Of a stretch of DNA of 42,964 bases, positions 7,194 through 17,762 are shown one piece after another. The position numbers were made by a program, and so were the translations under genes. Source of the stretch: JACTMI01 sp964618415. GTDB lineage: Bacteria > Acidobacteriota > Thermoanaerobaculia > Multivoradales > JAGPDF01. Within the stretch, counting starts at the first letter, position 1, and every line of letters starts with the position of its first letter. The stretch is taken from NCBI GenBank assembly GCA_964618415.1, contig CAZUAT010000018.1, positions 1 through 42,964 of the forward strand, read 5' to 3'. The notes below the pieces were generated by a model, which made no database searches, was not told the origin of the DNA, and saw only the letters and a program-made list of their open reading frames with translations.

Positions 7194-9887
7194 CTACGCT
7201 GCCGACCGGACCTCGGTTTCGACCGTCGCGGCCGCCGTCTCGGCGGCCGCGTCCGGATCGGACGTGAAGTCGTCCTGCGGACCGAACTCCGCGGGATCCG
7301 CCAGACCGGCCAGCGCGAACAGGCTGCCGAGCGGGAGGCCGAGCGGACCGCGTCCGCCGCGGGAGGCAAAGCTGACGCGGTCTCCATCGGCCACCGCGAC
7401 CGCCAGCATCGGTCCGACGTCACCGGCCAGGCGGACCAGCTGGTCGCGCTCGGCGGCGGGGACGCCCGCCGCGTCGGCCAGCAGCCGACCGAGGTCGCCT
7501 GCGGAGGCGGCCAGATTCTGCCAGGCGATGGCCGAGAAATCCGGCTCGTCCCCCGTCGGCAGTGCGTCTCGGAACGCCGCCGAGGAGGCCAGCGTGGCGC
7601 CGGCGGCCCGGCGATCGATCGACTCGGCCAGCAGCGCGCGCGACGGTCCCGCCAGCAGGTAACCATCGGAGAAGGTCAGGTGCACCAGGTCGGCACCCCC
7701 TGTCCGAGCGAGCGTGCGGTAGACGCGGCCGGCGGCGACCTCCTCGCGCCAGACCAGCGGCGCCTCGCCGTGGCGCGCGGCCTGGCGGTTGCGCGCCTCG
7801 GTGACCCGGTCGAGACCGGCCACCACGAGGCCGAGGTCGGCGACTTCGACGACCAGCTTCCACGACGGCCGCGGCAGCCAGGGACCGTCGAGAGCAAAGG
7901 CGACGTCGCCGCCGAGGGCGGCCGCCAGATCGTCGCGCAGCGACAGCCCCAGTTCGTCCTCGGCACGCTCGAGGCCGGCCACCGCGTCGTCTCCGTCGAG
8001 CTGCACCAGGCGCAGCAGGTCGTCGAACATCGCCACCGGATCCTTCAGCAGCCCGGCCACGGCCATCGCGGCCTGCGGCGAGACGAACTCCAGAGCCCCG
8101 GACGGACCTGGCGCCGCCAGCCAGGAGGCGAGGCCGGTGCGCGGCCCCGCAAACCCGGCGACGGCTCGATTCTCCGTCGCGCCGCCGTCCGAATAGCTCT
8201 CGAGCACGACGTGCTCGAGGCTGGCGAAGCCCGACGCGGCCAGCTGCTGCGCGGCCCGAGCGTCGTCCGCGGTCGGACGGCTCGCCAGCAGGCGCCCGGC
8301 ATCGAAGGCCAGCAACCAGCCGGCGCCGTGCCGGTAGACATCCGCCAGCCGCCGGTGGAACGACGAACCGACGAAGGCCGACGGCGCGCCATCGAGCGTC
8401 GCGGCAACCGCGCGCAGATGGTCGAGTGACGGCGTGGCGACCAGCACACCGGCCGGCGCGGGCCAGAGCAGCAAGGTGTTCGCGGGAGCGTCGACCCGCG
8501 CCGGGTCGTCCACGAGCACGGCAGCGGGCGCCCCATCGGACTCCGCATGACGATCCAGCTCCGCCGTGATCGCAGCCCGCAGGCCGCGCTCGTCGTGGAT
8601 CTCGGCCAGCATGACCGGCAGCGACTCCCGGGCGTCCGGAGCCACGGCAATCACCAGCTCGTCACCCAGGTAGTCGCCGAACTCGCGCAAGCGCCCCGCC
8701 ACGGCCACCGCCTCCTCGCCGGCCTCGCCCCACCACTCGGCCAGCGCCGGGTTCTCCTGGGCCCGCTGCTCGAGCTCGGCGATCGCGTCAGCCAGCTGGC
8801 CCGAAACGTCGGGCAGACCGGCGTAGATGGTGGTCCCTGCCGGGGCGAGGTCGAGCAGCCGGGTGGAGGTCCGGTCGGCCCCGACTTCGAGGGCGCGGTC
8901 GAGCTGGCGGCCGATCTCCGTCAGCGCCGCGATCCGGTCCCGATAGGCCTCGGCGTTGCGGCTCCAGGCGATCTCGTCGGTCAGTGCGACGCGCTCGAGC
9001 CGGTCGGAGGTCGAGACCTGATCGCCCGGGTGCAGGACCGCCTGTTCCGCACCGTGGCGGACCCGCACCTCGCCGTCGAGCACGGACACACGGGAACCGC
9101 GGGTGCCATTGGCGACGGTGAAGATGGTGCCGACCACCGAGACCAGGCAGTCGTCGGTGCGCACGTACAAGTGACCGCGGCGCTGCTCGGCGGCCTCCAC
9201 GATCACATTGCCGCGGCCGAGCTCGACCACGACCCCGTCGCGCCGGCTGGTGAGCCGGACCTGCGAGCGAGGCGCCAGCTCGACCCGCGAGCCGTCGGCC
9301 AGCGCGAACACGGCCCGGGAGCCGGCGCCCGTGCGCACGGTGTCGCCGGGGCCGATCGCCGCACCGGCGGCCAGCGGCCGGGCGGTCGTGCTCTCGACGG
9401 CCAGCAGTTCCCCTTCGATCACGCGCACCTCGGCCGAGGCGGACGGCCCCCGCCCGCCAGTCGCCATCCAGAGCGCGCCGGCGCCGAGAACCAGCCCGCC
9501 CAGCGCCGCGGCCAGGCGCCAGCCGCGCGCGGAAGCTCCGAAGGTTCCCGTTCGCGCTCGACCCGACGCGACGGCGGGCGCCGCCGCGACCCGGCCGGCG
9601 GCCTGACGGGCCCGGCGGCACGGCACGCACTCGCGCAGGTGATCCTCGAGCAGCAGCCGGCGCTCCGGCGACAGCGCGCCGGCCGCCAGCGCCGGCAGCA
9701 GCTCCTGGAACCCCTCGCAGCCCTGGATGCGGGGCGGCTCGGCAGCGTGCCCGGACCGTACTGCGCCGGCAACGGCGGCGGTCAGCCGGCGCTCGACCCG
9801 CGCCAGGGCGGCATCGAGCGTCGCAGAGTCGAGCGGTTCGTCGCGCACGGCGGCGATCGCTTCGTCGAGCAGGGGGTCACGGGTCAT
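7194..9887 (-). CDS. Anti-sigma zinc-finger / FecR hybrid with a large C-terminal domain
   Basis: 897 residues from an ATG at 9887 that overlaps the sigma-factor stop (ATGA). Order of parts: a short alpha-helical start; a ZAS-type anti-sigma zinc finger with C57 and H83-x3-C87-x2-C90; one membrane helix at about 124-142; a FecR-like beta domain at about 155-295 (GDTVRTGAGSRAVFALADGS, VSVVGTIFTV, SVLDGEVRV); and a 600-residue C-terminal part containing TIYAGLPDVSGQL and PANTLLLWPAPAGVL, loosely resembling DUF3352-type proteins. By homology the finger should bind the adjacent ECF sigma in the cytoplasm while FecR and the C-terminal part sit outside the membrane as sensor or effector. Ordinary anti-sigmas have 200-350 residues, so the size and fusion are unusual. 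The frame stays open further upstream, but that part is the opposite frame of the sigma gene, so the ATG is preferred. Confidence 0.82.
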   Translation of the reverse strand: MTRDPLLDEAIAAVRDEPLDSATLDAALARVERRLTAAVAGAVRSGHAAEPPRIQGCEGFQELLPALAAGALSPERRLLLEDHLRECVPCRRARQAAGRVAAAPAVASGRARTGTFGASARGWRLAAALGGLVLGAGALWMATGGRGPSASAEVRVIEGELLAVESTTARPLAAGAAIGPGDTVRTGAGSRAVFALADGSRVELAPRSQVRLTSRRDGVVVELGRGNVIVEAAEQRRGHLYVRTDDCLVSVVGTIFTVANGTRGSRVSVLDGEVRVRHGAEQAVLHPGDQVSTSDRLERVALTDEIAWSRNAEAYRDRIAALTEIGRQLDRALEVGADRTSTRLLDLAPAGTTIYAGLPDVSGQLADAIAELEQRAQENPALAEWWGEAGEEAVAVAGRLREFGDYLGDELVIAVAPDARESLPVMLAEIHDERGLRAAITAELDRHAESDGAPAAVLVDDPARVDAPANTLLLWPAPAGVLVATPSLDHLRAVAATLDGAPSAFVGSSFHRRLADVYRHGAGWLLAFDAGRLLASRPTADDARAAQQLAASGFASLEHVVLESYSDGGATENRAVAGFAGPRTGLASWLAAPGPSGALEFVSPQAAMAVAGLLKDPVAMFDDLLRLVQLDGDDAVAGLERAEDELGLSLRDDLAAALGGDVAFALDGPWLPRPSWKLVVEVADLGLVVAGLDRVTEARNRQAARHGEAPLVWREEVAAGRVYRTLARTGGADLVHLTFSDGYLLAGPSRALLAESIDRRAAGATLASSAAFRDALPTGDEPDFSAIAWQNLAASAGDLGRLLADAAGVPAAERDQLVRLAGDVGPMLAVAVADGDRVSFASRGGRGPLGLPLGSLFALAGLADPAEFGPQDDFTSDPDAAAETAAATVETEVRSAA

Positions 9888-10447
9888 GGCAGATCTCCCT
9901 TCAGGACCGCGAGGTCCTTGCGCAAGCGGGTGCGAGTACGGTGCAGCAGCACGCCGACCAGGCCGGGCGAGATCTCCAGCAGCCGGGCGATGGCGGCGTT
10001 GTCCATCCCTTCGAAGTAGCGCAGTGCGAACAGCTCCGCCGAACGTGGCGACAGCCGGGCCAGCGCCAGGCGCAGGTGGCGGCGCAGCTCGGCGGCGCGA
10101 CGGGTGCGCTCCGGGTCGATTCCCGGATCGCTGCTGATCGGTTCCGGCGCCGCCTCGAGAGGTACCCAACCGGCCCGGTGGCGCGCCCGCAGGACGTCGA
10201 GTCCGGCGTGGACCGCGGAGCGGTGGAGATAGCCGCCGGCGTCGGCGCCGAGCGGCTCGTCCGCGGCGCGCCGCGCCAGGCGGACGAACACCGTCTGGAC
10301 GACGTCCTCGGCGTCGGAAGCGTTGCCCGTCACGCGCAGTGCGGCCCGGAAGACGGCCGGTCCGTGCTCGCGGAAGCAGGTCTCCAGCCAGTCGGGCGGC
10401 GCCGAGGGCGCGACGGGGTTCGGAATCGGGTGGGGCTCGGGCGTCAA
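9884..10447 (-). CDS. ECF-family RNA polymerase sigma factor
   Basis: 187 residues. Region 2 is visible at FREHGPAVFRAALRVTG and DAEDVVQTVFVRLARR (residues about 25-60, core RNA polymerase and -10 binding), and region 4 at LARLSPRSAELFALRYFEGM followed by the helix-turn-helix IARLLEISPGLVGVLLHRTR (-35 recognition). There is no region 1 or 3, as in ECF sigmas. The start is a TTG at 10447, supported by GGAG with 7 bp spacing. Its stop overlaps the next gene's ATG, coupling it to its presumed anti-sigma partner. It probably transcribes its own operon and may control the ABC export genes behind it (inference). Confidence 0.92.
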   Translation of the reverse strand: MTPEPHPIPNPVAPSAPPDWLETCFREHGPAVFRAALRVTGNASDAEDVVQTVFVRLARRAADEPLGADAGGYLHRSAVHAGLDVLRARHRAGWVPLEAAPEPISSDPGIDPERTRRAAELRRHLRLALARLSPRSAELFALRYFEGMDNAAIARLLEISPGLVGVLLHRTRTRLRKDLAVLKGDLP

Positions 10448-10469
10448 GGGCGGGCTCCGTGTTCGAAAT

Positions 10470-10481
10470 CGGTTCCAACCG
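10470..10481. promoter_or_regulatory. Short inverted repeat between the sigma and liv operons
   Basis: CGGTT-CC-AACCG is a perfect 5-2-5 inverted repeat 23 bp upstream of the sigma start. On the minus strand it contains GGAACC, close to the GGAAC core of many ECF -35 elements, so it could be the autoregulatory promoter of the sigma operon. No clear -10 partner is seen. Weak by itself. Confidence 0.3.
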
Positions 10482-10538
10482 TTACCACGCCGAGGCCGGC
10501 CGGATGTTACGCCCGGCCCGCGCGACCGGAGCTCACGC

Positions 10539-10544
10539 TATGAT
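10539..10544 (+). promoter_or_regulatory. Possible -10 element for the liv operon
   Basis: TATGAT lies 61 bp before the livK ATG in a stretch that is AT-richer than its surroundings. No good -35 hexamer is found 16-18 bp upstream, so this is only a candidate. Confidence 0.25.
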
Positions 10545-10605
10545 AGGCGTACGCTTCTACCCGGCTTCCGCCGGCACCTGTGCCTCGACGACTGGGAGAT
10601 CCCGC

Positions 10606-11889
10606 ATGCTGGCCCACCGTTCGACCCGCCTCTCGCTGCGCTTCGCCCTCGGCCTGGCGCTTCTCCTTCCGCTGGTGGCCTGCCAGAAGAAGGGCGCTAC
10701 CACGTCGGACGCCGCGACCGGACCGATCCGCGTCGGCGTGTTCATGGACCTGACCGGCCAGACCTCGAGCTTCGGCCAGTCGACGGTCAACGCCATTCGG
10801 CTGGCAGTGGACGAACTGAACGCTGCCGGCGGGGTGGGAGGGCGCCCGTTCGAGCTGGTGGTCGAGGACGATCAGGGGCGCCCGGAGCAGGCCGCCACGG
10901 TGGTGACCAAGCTGGTCGGCGAGAGCAACGTGGTCGCGATCCTCGGCGAAGTGGCCTCTTCGAACAGCCTGGCCGCCGCCCCGATCGCCCAGCGGGCCGG
11001 GATCCCGATGATCAGCCCGTCGTCGACCAACCCGAAGGTGACCGAGGTCGGTGACTACATCTTCCGGGTCTGCTTCATCGATCCGTTCCAGGGCTCGGTG
11101 ATGGCGCGCTTCGCCTCCACGAGCCTGGGCGCCAGGACGGCGGCCATCCTGCTCGACGTCAACAGCGACTACAGCCGCGGCCTCAACCAGTACTTCACCG
11201 AGGCGTTTACCGCCTTGGGCGGCAAGGTGGTCGACACGCAGTCCTACGCCCAGACCGACCGCGACTTCAGCGGCCAGCTGACTGCCATCAAGGCGAAGAA
11301 TCCGGACGTCATTTACGTCCCCGGCTACTACACCCAGGCCGGCGTCATCGCCCGGCAGGCGCGCCAGCTCGGGATCCGCGTGCCGCTGCTCGGCGGCGAC
11401 GGCTGGGATGCGCCGCAGCTGTTCGAGCTCGGCGGCGAGGCGGTGCGCGGTTCGTTCATCTCGAACCACTACTCGGCTGACGACCCGGCGCCGCAGATCC
11501 AGACCTTCGTCAAGGCCTACCAGGGCCGCCACGGCGCAGTGCCGGACGCGCTGGCCGCGCTGGGCTACGACGCCATGAAGATCCTGGCCGACGCCATCGA
11601 GCGCGCCGGCACGACGGCGCCGGCGGCGCTGCGCGACGCCCTCGCGGCGACGAGCGGCTTCAACGCGGTGACCGGAACGATCTCGATCGACGAACACCGC
11701 AACCCGGTCAAGTCCGCGGTCATCCTCGAGGTCGGCGACGGCAAGTTCAACTACCGGGAGACGATCCAGCCGGGTAGCCCGGGCGCCGCTGCCACCGAGG
11801 GCGCAGAAGCATCGACCGAGGAGATGGCCGCCGAAGCGCCGGCGGCCGAGGCCTCGGACGCCGCGCCGGCCCCCGCCGCCGGCGAATGA
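10606..11889 (+). CDS. livK: Branched-chain amino-acid type ABC transporter substrate-binding lipoprotein
   Basis: 427 residues from an ATG at 10606 with GGGAG about 10 bp upstream; an upstream in-frame extension reads as non-coding. The signal peptide ends in a lipobox LVAC with the lipidated Cys at residue 26. The mature protein is a periplasmic-binding-protein type I fold: it opens IRVGVFMDLTGQTSSFGQS, then LAVDELNAAGGVGGRPFELV, and the second lobe contains PDVIYVPGYYTQAGVIARQA and LGGDGWDAPQLFELGG. These are hallmarks of Leu/Ile/Val-family receptors, which also serve amides, urea and aromatic acids, so the exact ligand is open. Odd feature: the last 38 or so residues are Ala/Glu/Pro-rich low complexity (EAPAAEASDAAPAPAAGE) after the fold should end. 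It heads livKHMGF and overlaps livH by 4 bp. Confidence 0.93.
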   Translation: MLAHRSTRLSLRFALGLALLLPLVACQKKGATTSDAATGPIRVGVFMDLTGQTSSFGQSTVNAIRLAVDELNAAGGVGGRPFELVVEDDQGRPEQAATVVTKLVGESNVVAILGEVASSNSLAAAPIAQRAGIPMISPSSTNPKVTEVGDYIFRVCFIDPFQGSVMARFASTSLGARTAAILLDVNSDYSRGLNQYFTEAFTALGGKVVDTQSYAQTDRDFSGQLTAIKAKNPDVIYVPGYYTQAGVIARQARQLGIRVPLLGGDGWDAPQLFELGGEAVRGSFISNHYSADDPAPQIQTFVKAYQGRHGAVPDALAALGYDAMKILADAIERAGTTAPAALRDALAATSGFNAVTGTISIDEHRNPVKSAVILEVGDGKFNYRETIQPGSPGAAATEGAEASTEEMAAEAPAAEASDAAPAPAAGE

Positions 11890-12812
11890 CGACTTTTCTC
11901 CAGCAGCTCGTCAACGGCCTGACCATCGGGGCGATCTACGCCCTGGTCGCCCTCGGCTACACGATGGTCTACGGCATCCTGCGCCTGATCAACTTCGCGC
12001 ACGGCGACGTCTACATGGTCGGGGCGTTCGTCGGCTTCTTCGTCGCCGGCGCGCTCGGCGCGGGTGCGGGCCTGGCGGGCGGGGCCGGACTCGGCGTCCT
12101 GCTGCTCGTGCTGGTCGGCGCGATGGTGGCCGCTTCGGTCCTCGGCTACGGGATCGAGCGCCTCGCCTACCGGCCGCTGCGCAGCTATCCGCGCATGGCG
12201 GTGCTGATCACGGCCATCGGTGTTTCGCTGCTGATCGAGAACCTCGGCATCGTGGCCTGGGGTGGCGCCCCGCGCTCTTTCCCCAGCCTGCTCGGCAACC
12301 GCTCGTTCGACGTCGGCGGGGTGTCGATCTCGTCGGCCCAGATCCTGATCTTCGTCGTCTCGGGGCTGCTCGCCCTCGGCCTCGACTGGATCATCTACAA
12401 CACCCGCCTGGGCACCGCGATGCGGGCGGTCTCGTTCAATCTCGACGTGTCGAAGCTGATGGGGATCGACACTGACCGGATCGTCTCGTTCACCTTCGTC
12501 CTCGGTTCGGCGCTGGCCGCCGCGGGCGGCGTGCTGACGGCCCAGTTCAACCCCCAGATCGATCCGCTGATGGGGATCATGACCGGCCTCAAGGCGTTCG
12601 TTGCCGCGGTACTGGGCGGCATCGGCAGCCTGCATGGCGCCCTGCTCGGCGGTCTGCTGATCGGCCTGGCGGAGACGTTCGTCGTCGGCTACGGCAGCCG
12701 GATCGGCATTCCCTCCACCTACCGGGACGCGGTGGCCTTCGCCATCCTGATCCTGGTTCTGCTCGTGCGGCCGACCGGCATCCTCGGCCGCCCCCTGACG
12801 GAGAAGGTGTGA
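11886..12812 (+). CDS. livH: Branched-chain amino-acid ABC transporter permease LivH
   Basis: 308 residues. The N-terminus TTFLQQLVNGLTIGAIYALVALGYTMVYGILRLINFAHGD is the characteristic LivH opening, followed by about eight membrane segments. The EAA-like loop is visible around GTAMRAVSFNLDVSKLMGID. With LivM it forms the inner-membrane channel. ATG overlaps the livK TGA (ATGA) and its own TGA overlaps the GTG of livM, so the operon is coupled throughout. Confidence 0.95.
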   Translation: MTTFLQQLVNGLTIGAIYALVALGYTMVYGILRLINFAHGDVYMVGAFVGFFVAGALGAGAGLAGGAGLGVLLLVLVGAMVAASVLGYGIERLAYRPLRSYPRMAVLITAIGVSLLIENLGIVAWGGAPRSFPSLLGNRSFDVGGVSISSAQILIFVVSGLLALGLDWIIYNTRLGTAMRAVSFNLDVSKLMGIDTDRIVSFTFVLGSALAAAGGVLTAQFNPQIDPLMGIMTGLKAFVAAVLGGIGSLHGALLGGLLIGLAETFVVGYGSRIGIPSTYRDAVAFAILILVLLVRPTGILGRPLTEKV

Positions 12813-13861
12813 GCGCCGAGGCGAGCCCGGAGACGACCACCGCCGCGCCGCGCCCGCGCTGGCTCCTGCGACTGGCCGGCGGCGCGGCGATCCTGCTCCT
12901 CCTGGTAGCACTCGACCGGTTCCTGTCGGCGGACGGACTGTTCGGCTACGGCGTCTCGGCGTACACCTCGCGCCTGCTGATGCTCGCGGGCATCAACGTC
13001 AGTCTCGCCGTCTCGCTCAACCTGGTTCTCGGCATGACCGGCCAGTTCTCGATCGGCCACGCCGGGTTCATGGCGGTGGGCGCTTACGTCGCGGCCTACC
13101 TGTCGGTCTACCACGGCGCCGCGATGGAACGCGCTCTGGCGTTCCTCGGCCCGGGGATGGCGCCGCAGGGGGCCTTCCTGCTCATCGTCGTCGCCGCAGC
13201 GCTGGCCGCCGCCCTGGTGGGACTGCTGGTCGGCATCCCGAGTCTGCGTCTGCGCGGCGACTATCTCGCCATCGTGACGCTCGGTTTCGCCGAGATCATC
13301 CGCATCGTGCTGGTCAATCTGGACGTCGTGGGCGGCGCGACCGGCTTCGCGGTGCCGGCGCGGGCGAGCTTCCTGTGGATCGGAGGCCTCGCCTTCGTCA
13401 CCGTCGTGGCGGTGCGCAACCTCGGCAGCTCGGCCGTCGGTCGCACCCTGGCAGCGATCCGCGAGGACGAGATCGCCGCCCAGGCGATGGGCGTGCACAT
13501 CACCCGTTTCAAGGTGCTCGCCTTTGCGCTGTCGGCCGCCTTCGCCGGCGCCTCCGGCGCGCTGTTCGGGCACTACACGCAGTTCCTGTCGACCAACGAC
13601 TTCACCTTCATTCGTTCGTTCGAGATCATCGTGATGGTGATCATCGGCGGCGTTGGCTCGCTGACCGGCTCGGTGCTCGGCGCCTTCCTGGTCACCCTGT
13701 TGCCCGAGCTGCTCCGCGGCTTCGCGAGCTGGCGCCTGGTGCTCTACTCGGCACTGCTGGTGACGATCATGCTCACGCGCCCCCAGGGCATCCTCGGGCG
13801 CCGCGAGCTGAGCGATCTCTGGCGGGGCTGGCGGCGTCGCCGCTCGGCGGGGGAGCCGTGA
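12809..13861 (+). CDS. livM: Branched-chain amino-acid ABC transporter permease LivM
   Basis: 350 residues with a GTG start overlapping the livH stop (GTGA). After a polar leader the protein has about ten membrane helices. Diagnostic LivM stretches are NLVLGMTGQFSIGHAGFMAVGAY (residues about 70-92, split here by function: helix plus re-entrant loop), LRGDYLAIVTLGFAEI, and the coupling loop SSAVGRTLAAIREDEIAAQAMG. It forms the second half of the translocation channel. The end overlaps the GTG of livG. Confidence 0.95.
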   Translation: MSAEASPETTTAAPRPRWLLRLAGGAAILLLLVALDRFLSADGLFGYGVSAYTSRLLMLAGINVSLAVSLNLVLGMTGQFSIGHAGFMAVGAYVAAYLSVYHGAAMERALAFLGPGMAPQGAFLLIVVAAALAAALVGLLVGIPSLRLRGDYLAIVTLGFAEIIRIVLVNLDVVGGATGFAVPARASFLWIGGLAFVTVVAVRNLGSSAVGRTLAAIREDEIAAQAMGVHITRFKVLAFALSAAFAGASGALFGHYTQFLSTNDFTFIRSFEIIVMVIIGGVGSLTGSVLGAFLVTLLPELLRGFASWRLVLYSALLVTIMLTRPQGILGRRELSDLWRGWRRRRSAGEP

Positions 13862-14622
13862 GCGAGCCGATCCTCCAGACGCACAAGATGACGATCCGCT
13901 TCGGCGGGCTGTGCGCCGTCTCGGAACTCGACCTCACGCTCGGCGCCGGGGAGATCGTCGGCCTGATCGGCCCCAACGGCGCCGGCAAGACGACGGTGTT
14001 CAACCTGCTCACCGGCATCTATGCGCCGACCGAAGGCTCGGTCTACTTCTGCGGCAAGCGGATCGACGGCCTGCCACCCCATCGCATCGCCGAGCTGGGG
14101 ATCGCGCGCACGTTCCAGAACATCCGGCTGTTCACCGGCCTGTCGGTGCTCGAGAACGTCCTGATCGGCGGCCAGCGCCACGGCCGCCAGACGCTGCTCG
14201 ACGCGCTGCTGCGCAACGGCCGCTTCCTCGCCGACGAGGCGCGGCAGCGCGACGAGGCGCTGTCGCTGCTCGAGGTGCTGGGCCTCGCCGCCGTCGCGAA
14301 CGACCCGGCCCCGAGCCTTCCGTACGGGCACCAGCGGCGCCTCGAGATCGCCCGGGCGCTGGCGGCGCGCCCGCGCCTGCTGCTGCTCGACGAGCCGGCG
14401 GCCGGCATGAACCCGGCAGAGTCGGTCGAGCTGCTCTCCCTGATTCGCCAGGTGCGCGACCGGTTCGACCTGACCATCCTGCTCGTCGAGCACAACATGA
14501 AGGTCGTGATGGGTGTCTGCGACCGCGTCCAGGTGATGGACTACGGCAAGTCCATCGCCCTGGGAACGCCCGAGCAGGTGCGCCGCGACCCGCGCGTCAT
14601 CGAGGCCTACCTTGGCGACTGA
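13858..14622 (+). CDS. livG: Branched-chain amino-acid ABC transporter ATP-binding protein LivG
   Basis: 254 residues from a GTG at 13858 overlapping the livM TGA (GTGA); an upstream extension of the frame overlaps livM and is rejected. Walker A GPNGAGKTT, Q-loop in ARTFQNIRLF, signature variant SLPYGHQRRLEIARAL, Walker B LLLLDEPAAGMNPAE and switch His in LLVEHNMKVVMGVCDR. The LPYGxQRR signature and the PAAGMNP D-loop are specific to LivG. Ends RVIEAYLGD, a typical LivG/LivF tail. Confidence 0.95.
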   Translation: MSEPILQTHKMTIRFGGLCAVSELDLTLGAGEIVGLIGPNGAGKTTVFNLLTGIYAPTEGSVYFCGKRIDGLPPHRIAELGIARTFQNIRLFTGLSVLENVLIGGQRHGRQTLLDALLRNGRFLADEARQRDEALSLLEVLGLAAVANDPAPSLPYGHQRRLEIARALAARPRLLLLDEPAAGMNPAESVELLSLIRQVRDRFDLTILLVEHNMKVVMGVCDRVQVMDYGKSIALGTPEQVRRDPRVIEAYLGD

Positions 14623-15379
14623 ATCGAATGCCGCAGTGCAGGCCGCCGGGCGCTCCGCGGGCGCGGGCGAGGTTCTGCTCGAACTGACCGGAGTCGCGGT
14701 GCGCTACGGCGCCGTCCATGCGCTGCGCGAAGCGACGCTGGCGGTGCGGGCCGGTGAGGTGGTGACCCTGATCGGCGCCAACGGCGCCGGCAAGACGACC
14801 ACGCTGCGTTCGATCACCGGCCTCGCGCAACTGACCGCTGGCGATGTGCTCTACGACGGGCGCTCGATCCGCTCCGTGCCGGCGCATCGCCGGGTGGCGC
14901 TCGGCATCGCGATGGCACCGGAGGGGCGCGGCGTTTTCGCCACCCTCTCGGTGCGCGAGAACCTCGAGATGGGCGGTTACCTGGTGCGAGACCCCAAGCG
15001 CCGCGAGGCCGGGATCGAGCGCGCTTACCGACTCTTTCCGCGCCTGGCGGAGCGGGCCAAGCAGAAGGCCGGCACGCTGTCCGGCGGCGAACAGCAGATG
15101 CTGGCGATCGGGCGGGCCCTGATGTGCGACCCGCGACTGCTGCTGCTCGACGAGCCGTCGCTGGGGCTGGCACCGCTCGTCGTCCACACGATCTTCGAGG
15201 CGATCGACGAGGTGCGCGCTGCCGGGACGACCATTCTGCTGGTCGAGCAGAACGCCCACGCCGCCCTGCGCCACTCGGACCGGGCCTACGTGCTCGAGCA
15301 GGGCCGGATCGTCATGTCGGGCCCGTCCGCGGAGCTGGCCGCCGATCCGCGGATCCGCGAAGCGTACCTGGGCGACTGA
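14612..15379 (+). CDS. livF: Branched-chain amino-acid ABC transporter ATP-binding protein LivF
   Basis: 255 residues if started at the TTG at 14612, which overlaps livG by 11 bp; an in-frame GTG at 14636 is an alternative, and neither has a clear ribosome site. Walker A GANGAGKTTTLRSITG, Q-loop region MAPEGRGVFATLSVRENL, signature LSGGEQQMLAIGRAL, Walker B LLLLDEPSLGLAP and switch His replaced by Gln-containing LLVEQNAHAAL, the usual LivF form. Ends RIREAYLGD. Pairs with LivG to power LivHM. Confidence 0.94.
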   Translation: MATESNAAVQAAGRSAGAGEVLLELTGVAVRYGAVHALREATLAVRAGEVVTLIGANGAGKTTTLRSITGLAQLTAGDVLYDGRSIRSVPAHRRVALGIAMAPEGRGVFATLSVRENLEMGGYLVRDPKRREAGIERAYRLFPRLAERAKQKAGTLSGGEQQMLAIGRALMCDPRLLLLDEPSLGLAPLVVHTIFEAIDEVRAAGTTILLVEQNAHAALRHSDRAYVLEQGRIVMSGPSAELAADPRIREAYLGD

Positions 15380-15392
15380 TCGGCAAGGGCAA

Positions 15393-15415
15393 CCGGGGCG
15401 CCCGGGGCGCCCCGG
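15393..15415 (+). terminator. GC hairpin after livF (no T-run)
   Basis: A perfect 10-bp stem (CCGGGGCGCC / GGCGCCCCGG, 3-base loop) begins 14 bp after the livF stop. There is no T-run behind it, so it is either a weak terminator, a 3'-end protecting hairpin, or part of the hppA leader. Confidence 0.45.
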
Positions 15416-15441
15416 GGCCGGGCCGGCGGCAGGCCCTGTGA

Positions 15442-15447
15442 CATAAT
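15442..15447 (+). promoter_or_regulatory. Possible -10 element of hppA
   Basis: CATAAT, one base from TATAAT, lies 54 bp before the hppA start in an otherwise very GC-rich gap. No matching -35 is obvious. Confidence 0.3.
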
Positions 15448-15500
15448 TCCGCCGCTTCGCGACCCCCGATTCAACCCTCGCAACTTCAGAAACGGACTGG

Positions 15501-17705
<2,205 letters not shown>

Positions 17706-17731
17706 GGCGCGGCGGGCGGACGAGCGGCTCG

Positions 17732-17761
17732 AAGGCCCCGGGCAACCGGGGCCTTTTCTTT
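17732..17761 (+). terminator. Rho-independent terminator of hppA
   Basis: Stem AAGGCCCCGG / CCGGGGCCTT (10 bp) with a GCAA tetraloop, followed by TTCTTT, 27 bp after the hppA stop. On the opposite strand the same hairpin lies just behind the E1 gene stop but lacks a good T-run there. Confidence 0.88.
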
Positions 17762-17762
17762 G

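Noticed and set aside
9888..10478. N-terminal extension of the FecR hybrid by 197 codons
   Set aside because: It runs through the sigma-factor gene in another frame and is Arg/Gly-rich; the ATG at 9887 overlapping the sigma stop is a normal coupled start.
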